Shown: positions 51,001 to 60,000 of the stretch, piece by piece
Numbering within the stretch: position 1 is the stretch's first letter
Layout: every line of letters starts with the position of its first letter
Assembly: GCA_018389105.1 (NCBI GenBank)
Contig: JACATO010001107.1
Span: 124,001 to 188,000, forward strand
Source: Nautilus pompilius
Lineage: Eukaryota; Mollusca; Cephalopoda; Nautilida; Nautilidae
Length of the DNA: 64,000 bases
Direction: 5' to 3'
Made by a program: the position numbers and the translations under genes
The notes under the pieces: model-generated
What the model was told of the DNA's origin: nothing
The model's input: the letters and a program-made list of their open reading frames with translations, nothing else
The model's database searches: none

Positions 51001-54000
51001 TGATGTTCATATCGGGTCTTTGTTTAGGTCAAGGACATTTTTTGTGAGTGTTCCATTGATCTGTTTATGTTTCTGATAGTTTTTGTAACATGGGCTATAC
51101 ACTTTGGATTATTGTTATGTAGGAAGGGGAATCCCCTCTGCCCATTGAGATGTCTTCCCAAGGGAATGGTATGATATGGATGAGAATTTGTCTGTACATG
51201 TTGACAGTCAATTTATTTTTGACTTTTTTAAATCTCGAACACTCTTGGTTGATACACAGGCCCACACTTGTATCGTTCCACCCCAATGCTTCACCATAGC
51301 TTTTGTACACTGACTATTTTACCACTTCTTGGTCTGCCTTTGGAAAAACTGTCATTGTCTATTACCGAACAGTTCAAATTTGGGCTTATCTGTAAAGAGC
51401 CCCTCCTGCCAGGTTTGGTCATCCCTTTATTTTATTTTCCATTTTGGCTTTGCTATTTGTTTGCTTTTTTCTCAGCACAGGTTTTACAGGCAGCTATGGA
51501 TCCACTGAGACTACTCTGATGTGTATCTTACTGTTCCTGAAGAAATGTTAATGCCCTGACTTGCAGCCAGGTCATTTGCACAGTTTTTTTCCCTAGCTCA
51601 TGTCTCGCATGTAGAGAATATACCCAAGGTACTTAACATCACTTTTGGAGAGTTCGGACTCGCTTTCTTGACTGCATCCATCGTCAAAGGTACCAGTTTC
51701 TCATATCTTTCTTAGTCTTGCATACAGCTCCTGAAATATGAAGTTGAGCTGCAATCTGCCACTTGGATTAGCCTTCGTTGGCTTAAAAAAAAAAAAAAAA
51801 GTATTTGATTTCTATGTACTTGTTATAAGATATTTCTTTTCTAGGAGCACCACACAAAAATGATATCACTGCCTGTACTTGCAGGTGTGGCACCTTCTGA
51901 TTGACGACAGTGTACTATATTAACACATGACTGTACTATGGCACATTTAATTTCTACACATGAGATGCGATTTTATCGTGTTATTTGTATTCTGTACCCA
52001 GTCTCTTTTTTGTTTCCATAATTATTTCCATTAGTGTATGTGTATACATATATATAATTCCCTTTTTATATCTATTCCTAGAAAACAGTTTCAATGATGC
52101 ACAGATAATTAAGGGTGTATCTGTATAGTATGTAGGAGGTTGATTGTATTTACCTGTTCATACAAACTAAAACTTGATATTCTGATCAGAGTGATTTACA
52201 ATCTTCTAAATAAGCTATAAAACCATAAGAAGGAAGAAAAGCAAAGCTGACCTGACAATTACTAGTTAGAGAACTAAAACAAATACTTTCTTACCATACA
52301 TAAATGCAGATATTATAAACTTTAAACCCAGCCAGACACCATTACAGCTGCTTTCATTTGAATGCCCCTAGTATTTTATGCTGTTTGTTTTGCTTTTTTC
52401 ATATAAAATATGTTAATTGTTGCCTTCAAGTGTCCAGAATATCAGCAGTTATTTAAAGGACCAATTTTAGTTTGGATGCATAAAGGGTTCATTATACAGT
52501 TACAGATGTAATATCTGATAATTAGAGGAGAATTACTGTCCACTGACATGTGAAGTCTTAGATGCTATAAGGTACCCATCATCTCAAGATGTAATTAGTA
52601 TTGGAATTCAAAATATTCCATGCCTGGCTTCCCAGTTTATTGCTTAAAAAACTGGTCTTGCGCGTCTGATATACTCGCTGATCTTGAGATGGCTGACTGA
52701 TCTGATGACAGGTTGGAAAATATGGATCTGGAAAATGAAGCATAGAAAAAAATTTCCCGAAAACTTTGAATAGATCTTCCTATGTTTTACTTATACATTC
52801 TTTTTAGCAATTATATCTTATAACCGTTATAAACCTGACATGCCAATTAGACCTTTTATTTTTTTCTGTTATTACTGGTCATTTTGCTAAATGCGTTTGC
52901 CTGAATCTAGTAGGAGGAGGTGTGGAAATGTATGCTCTCTGGTTTAAGCACCAGTGTTGTTGACTCTCTTCAGTTTTAACCTTTAAAAGTTAATGATGCG
53001 AACATTTTAAAATCCTGGCATCATGTGTGCAACACAAACTTATTTACAGAGAATCCTATTGCTGAAGAGGATGACTACCGTTCAGAGGTGCTGATTTCCC
53101 TGCGTAAGTTGGATAGACTGGACAAAGAAGAGTTCACTGAAGAAGAAAAAGCAGAAGCTGAAGAGACATATGAGCAGAGGAAATCAGATGAAATGGATGT
53201 TTTGGTATGATAAGTTTTCATTACTTTTTTATAGCAGATTTTGTTATTACAGATCATTTCTTTTCTCTTTCGGATATCCTTCAATTCGTATCATGCTGGT
53301 GATGTTGGCACATAGGAGTCCACTGGAGGAAATTTCTTTGTTTGCTAAACCGAGTGAAGGAGAAGGCTACTGCAGGATATCCCTACTAGAAACCTTCATT
53401 GTTAGATGTGGGAGGAAACCGGAGAGCCCCAGAGGAGAGTGAGAAGAAACCATGCCAGTGAAGTTAAGTCAAACAGAGCCAATTCTGACCTGAAATTGAA
53501 AACATTACTAAACCTTTATTTATTTATTAAACAAATATTGTTTCTTAATTTACTAAAGTAATTTTCTCCATGGTTTAACTGTGGTCTAGAGAGCACATTG
53601 TATTCTATGATTAATGTTGCATTTTGTTTAAATACTTATCACAGCACAGTAGAGAGAATCAAAGTCATTTTCACTAGGTTCAATATTTACTTGGACTGTT
53701 GTTTCCACTTTACTAATGCTAAACTTTATAAGTATCCTCTTTATTGTTTGCAGAGAAGAATAAATCAGAATAGCTGTATTTTTTTGCTATAAATATATTG
53801 AATAAATAGCTTAAAGCTTAAAGATGATAACATCCAAAACAACATACAGCCAAGAATGGCCTTTATTCATGTATTTCCTGTTGTTTGGCAATCAAATAAA
53901 AAGGCTTGGGTAACAAGGAGGCTATAAAATGGCTGGTTGCAAAACAGTTTTGTGCATAAGGTGAAAGAATACCTGGAGAAGAACCTTTACTTTAAAATTT

Positions 54001-57000
54001 TATCAGTTTTGGATAATGGCCACAGCCATAACCTAAAAGCTCTGCAATTAAACCGTCCTAATGTCAAAATAATATTTCTACCTCTGAACACCACATCTAT
54101 CCTGCAACCTGTGGACCAAGGAGTTATTGAGATGTTCAAGTCTTACTATACAAGAAAGATCTACAGACTCTGGTGCTTTTTGATAATTTAAGGAAATTTT
54201 TGAAAGCATACAACATCAAGGACTGTATTGATGTCATCAAAATGTCCTGGGATGAGGTGAAAGCACCTACCATAAATGCATGCTGACACCATCTTTGGCC
54301 TGAAGTCGTGAACGATTTCAAGGGCTTTCCAATGGTAGAGAAAGAGATTGTTGAAATTGTGACTAAAGAAATTGGAGGTAAGGGATTTGATGATATGAGA
54401 GACGAAGAAGTGGATGAGCTGCTGGTATCCCATTGCCAAGACCCAACAAATGATGAGCTTCAAGCAATGATAGCCTCCAGCAAAAGTAAAAGTGATGATG
54501 CTGCTGAAGAGAGAGAACGTGCTAAACCCACCCTAACAGCGAAGGCTATATGCGATTTTCTCTGCAAGGCAGACAACCTCATAAATGGCTATGGACATGG
54601 ATCACATAATGGAGAGAAACCTTAAATTTAAAAGAGGGTTTAATGACTTATAATACCCTACAGGGAAACCTTGAAAGATTTTTGGAGAAAAGCAAAACAA
54701 TAGAAAATCACTGAGTTTATGAAGCCTAAAGCACTCACTTCATCTCCCGTTGATTCCAAACCATCAACTTCTGCATCTGTTTCATTAGAGTTTGAAGCCA
54801 AATTTTCCAATGTTCCTGATGATCAATCGGCCACAAGCAATTAACCCCTCAGCCTCCAAATCTATCATCATCGTCATCACCATCATCAAAAGTCTTCATT
54901 ATTACTTATCACCGGAAATCTTTTTCATCATTCATAGGTCAGTTACAATAAAATAATATTTTCATTTAATATATTTTTATTTATCATATGTGAATGTCAT
55001 TATGTTTATAATTTTATTATATTCCTATTTTATATACAGTATAGGTAGGACTTTTCATTTATGTGTGTATAAAAATCTACATATGTAAGTATTTATCAAG
55101 GACTTTACATGGCTGCATTCGCATATCCTTATTAATCCCATAAGATATTAAGTTTGTCCAATGCAGATTTATCTAATGTGCCATTCTCAAGGAAAGTAAC
55201 CCCCATGTTGGACGAGGGTTAACTGTACCCACTTGTTTTTTTACTATATACCATTAACCTGATTGCATATAAGTTGTGTTGAGACATTAACACCTATTGC
55301 ATTTCGAAGGTCATATTTAAACCGAGGTGCTTTCCAGAAACAGTTTCTTTTTGCTTGCAAAACCAAAAAGCAATCCTGACAATGTGTTGCTAATTTAGTT
55401 CTGCTCTTACTACTATCTGGCAGCACTACACAAAGTATGATGCTGAGTTCAGACCCTGGAAATGATACTTTGGTTTATGCCAAGGTTATCTTCCAAATGA
55501 CATTAATTTTCACCATTCTCCATCACACCAATGACCTTGATAAGTTCTGCAGATATTTTATGTTGCCTCTATTATCATTGCGCCATTCTGCATTAATTAC
55601 AACTATTGAATAAATACTGTTGTTTTAATATTTTCATTATAAATAATTTTATTAGCTACATTTATAAAACTCATTTGTTAAATCAAATATTTTCAGGATG
55701 GGAATAATTTCCCATTAAAATGGCTGAGAAGTGAAAGCCCAGAATTAATAATTTTAGTACATCTGCTATGTTGAAGTAGGTGCCAGGAATCACCATAATC
55801 CACAAGGGTCAAATTTATTTTTGGAATGCATAAGAATCAAGGATTATGGACATTCCCTTAGCTGAATAATCACAAAACTCTCATTGTGCTTGGCTTTAAT
55901 CTATTGATGTTAAACTTAATATCATGGACAATCAGGTGGAATACTTGATTATATCTATTGAGGTAGTAATTCTGATATAAATGGAGCTTAGCTCAGCAGG
56001 GTTTGCATGTATTGTGTCATGAAACTGTATGAAGATTAACTGACCATATTCCTTTATTAGAACCACAGATCTGTTGATTGCTTTTACAAAAGCTGATTAA
56101 ACCCAACAAAAAAAACTATGGTGTACAATATGGGATACAGCACATTCATCTAAATAACTTTAGTCTAATTCAGTTTAGTCTAAATGACTTTGGTCTGCAA
56201 ACACTTTAGTCTATCTAGAGGCACTTAGGGCTACAGGCACAATAGTCTACAAGCATTTGATCTAATTTGAAATTATTTTAAATACAATGACTGGATAGTG
56301 AAGACTACCTTCGTGGAATAGCCCATAATCTTGGGTATTAAATTGTGCCTTTATTTGCTTCCAGTTTTAATTGCTTTTGTTCTATAAAAATAAATACAAT
56401 CATATAATTTATAAAATAAATACAACACTTGACTGTTGCTTAACTTTTAGCACACCACATTTGGAGTGTTTTTAGACCTAAGTGATTTTAGACAAAAGGG
56501 TTTTAGACAAAAATGCTTTAGATGATTGTACCTACACCGGTACAATATACAGAGATATGCAGCATGGAGCAGTAGCTTTAAAGATTGTTTAGGTACTTAG
56601 CATTTGGCTTAAGTTGGATGACTAAATCACTTCTTAAAACCAGTTAACTTATGGATGTATCAAAATCTACAGAAAGGTTATGCAAACTTTGCTCACTAAT
56701 TATTCAAATTCATATATATTTAATGTGTTTTTACAGTTTTGGCAATATTACTAATAGTCTAATTATAAATCCCCAAGTCTGCATGTATATAATTAATCCA
56801 CAAAATACTTGAAACAGTTCAAAATCTGACTTTTTTCAGTTTTATTCTTATCTACAAATAATTTAAAAATCATACTTGTTCGTATGGTCAGGGAAATAAC
56901 CTTTTTAGTTCATTAGAATCTATAACCAGTTTAATTAATTTATTTTCTCATCTTTAATCTACAGCTATTGTTCGGAATCGATTTTGATTAAAAAATAAAA

Positions 57001-60000
57001 CAGCAAACCAAAGCTGTTTTATCCGCTGTTTCGTTCTTGGTATTGTTGTCAGGGTGTGACACTACAATATGGCGCATAGTCACATCCTGATTGTTCGGTT
57101 AGGTTTTTGTGCCGTCAGAATCAACTGCAATGAAGGACAGTGTAGTTTATGCAGCAGTAAACCTGTAGAGAGACAGCATTGCACACCATAACCTGGAGAA
57201 GACAGGGGGGCTGGCCTCAAAAGGGAAAAATGTCAATAAAATATTAAAGATTATTCATAACAGAATATTGAATTCATTAAAAAGAAAAAGAAAAAAGGTA
57301 TTAGCAGCAGTGACTACAGACGACGGCTGAATCTGTTGCTATCAGATTTAATTGTTTCGCACAGCTCTGGGATATTGATCAGCAGTAGACTGCTGATATA
57401 AATGTTCGCACTAACCTTTTTTACTAGTGAAATTTCTTATTATTCCATTTTGCTTTAGGTTAAAATGTTTGGGCTTTATTTCACAAATTTCTTTCAAAAC
57501 CGTAATTAGAACCAGAAAGCTGAATCACACTGCTTATACTGTGGAAACTTTTATAGTCATGATCAGAATGCACTATTATTAGCTAGATGTTGAGGATACA
57601 GATAAATGAAAAAAAAAAAAAACTATTTTATTTTTTGAAATTTCAACCAAATGTTAGAATTTATGCATTTTATTCTAAATATGATGAAACATTAAGGCAG
57701 GATTATATGTGACCTAAAATGAGTTTCTCCCAACTAACAGTTAGGAACCAAATGGAACATCCTAGAAGCTGATATAGTGCCGATTCTTGTAGAATTTAAA
57801 AAAAAAAATTTGTTTAAAGGCGAGATTGTATGTCATCTTTGGAGTATTTCCCAAATTATCAACACTTGATTTCAATGTGGTAAAAGGAATCAGTCATTGT
57901 TATTGTGGAATATTTTTATTAATTCTTTTTTAAATATTAGCCATAGGATTTATTGTTTATAAAATATGCATTCTCCCATTTCAAAAGCATATCTAGTGGG
58001 GTTCCCTAGGATAGTTTTGGTCTACATAAATAATGTTCATAGTGCTGCAGCTGCAGTTAAGTTAGCACCAAGGTTACATTAAATTATGATAATGTGAATG
58101 ATGAAGACGAATGTTAGTAAAATAAGGTTATTCTAACAGGAAATTCTCAGCATGGCACTTAAGTTACATAAAGAAAATTTTAAAAAAAAATATTTAGGGG
58201 TAATTATCATTGAAAGAAAGAGGTAATCATCTCATCTAATATTAAATCTAACAGGATATTAGAAATAATCTTCAGAACAAGAACCTTATTAAAATTTTCT
58301 TCAAGACATAGTATTAGGAATATTAGAAAATTTTTCGTAGCACCAAATTTGGAGTCACATGCAATGAGTTATACCTTATTTGTTAATTAAAAGTGTCAGT
58401 TTTTAACTTTAGGGTCCATTCTATAGCATGCCACTCATTATATTATTTATTAAAACTTTATTTGAAAAACATTAACTATTGGTTGTTATAAACTGATGTT
58501 GGATTACATGCTGTGAGTTTCCTCTTCAGACTTTTTAGAGTTGAATGCTCTGTTTTCATCTTCACAGTTCTAATTTTTGCCCATCCCACCACAGTGCTTT
58601 GCACAGGACATTTTGTCTAATATTTTAGGGGTATATGATTAAATCAAAATCATTTAAATAAATCCAATGTTTGATTCCATTTTTAACAAACACTGACTTA
58701 TCATTTTGATATGTTTTATCTTTTCTTCTAAAATTTTAATGGCTTTACTACAATTATATGATAAACAGTTCTATTTCTTTACAGAGAAATGTTTACTTAG
58801 TGGTCAGAAACTGTGGAATACCACATCGTCTCCAGGAGAGTGAGTGAGGTACCATCTGGTCTGACCAACCAAGCTAAATCCAAATTATAACTCCCATGGC
58901 AATGCCAACTAAAGTTGGTAGACTATATATTCCATGCATTCACAACTCTGAAAAACTCCTTAAAAGATCTCAAACCTACTATGACACTTTTAAAGTTTTA
59001 CATCTTGGCCCCTTGTAGCTTGAAATAACAACAACAAAAAAAAGAAAACCCAAGATATTTCTACCCATTTCATATGTTTAAAAATGTTTAACATCTCGAT
59101 TAAATCTCTCTTTAATCTTCAGTATGCAAGGCTAGGCAGTTTAAATTTTCTATGTTCAGAGTAATTGAGATCTTTCATATCTCAAAATGTTTTGATAAAA
59201 CAGCTTTGCACCTCTTCAAACCTGTCAACATTTTTACAAAATGACATGCGCAGCCTGGATTACATACTCCAGGTGACATCTAGCCAGAATTAAAAAAGAG
59301 AGGAACAAGAACATCTGATGTGACACTTGTGCTGCCTACTGTTTGATCACATGGTTTATGATAAATAACTCCACCGAACATTATTGCTTACACTTTGCTC
59401 AAATGTTTACAACTTATTAGCATTTAAAGGAATATTCAGATAGAATTACCCTTTTTTTGGTGGGTGGTGGTGGTGGATGGTGGGTAGTGGGTCTAGGTAC
59501 TGAAGGATTTTCTCTCCTGCGATGTATTTAGTATGTATTGCAGTTTATTATAGAAATAGTAATGTTCTTTTCAGTGGTAACCTCTAATACTTATTATGTT
59601 AGCATGCATCATGAATACACATATTTACTATAGTGCTGAGATCTGTTGCAGTGTATGCAGACACACACACCCACCCACAGAATGTATATGTAAGTGATGA
59701 GTCTCACTATATGTATGTAGATCTCAATAAATCATAACCAAATAAAGCTTGCAGTACTGAAGAATTAAAATCAACAATGTTTGTAGGCTTTCACTGTGTT
59801 GCATATTAATAAATAAGATGAGTTTAAACTGTATGGCTTCAAAATAAAAATATTTTAGCTTGCATCAGATTAGTGCCTAGGTTTATCAAAATAACAGGAA
59901 AGACAAGACTTAGTCTGTTGAAGCTAGAACCAGATATAGTAAATTTTATACTTTGAAAATACATCCATTGGTGTTGATTTTATCATTATTTTTTTAAAAA

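Larger units (their letters stand above)
45926..53049 (+). other. LRRC23 intron 6
   Basis: 7.1 kb, with a SINE at 46022, a MITE-like repeat at 47113, a TTA array at 47971 and the Tc1-like element at 50720. Confidence 0.85.

Noticed and set aside
53598-53792. 64-codon open frame after exon 7
   Set aside because: It has no similarity and wrong context for an LRRC23 exon. Exon 7 already ends the repeat cap.
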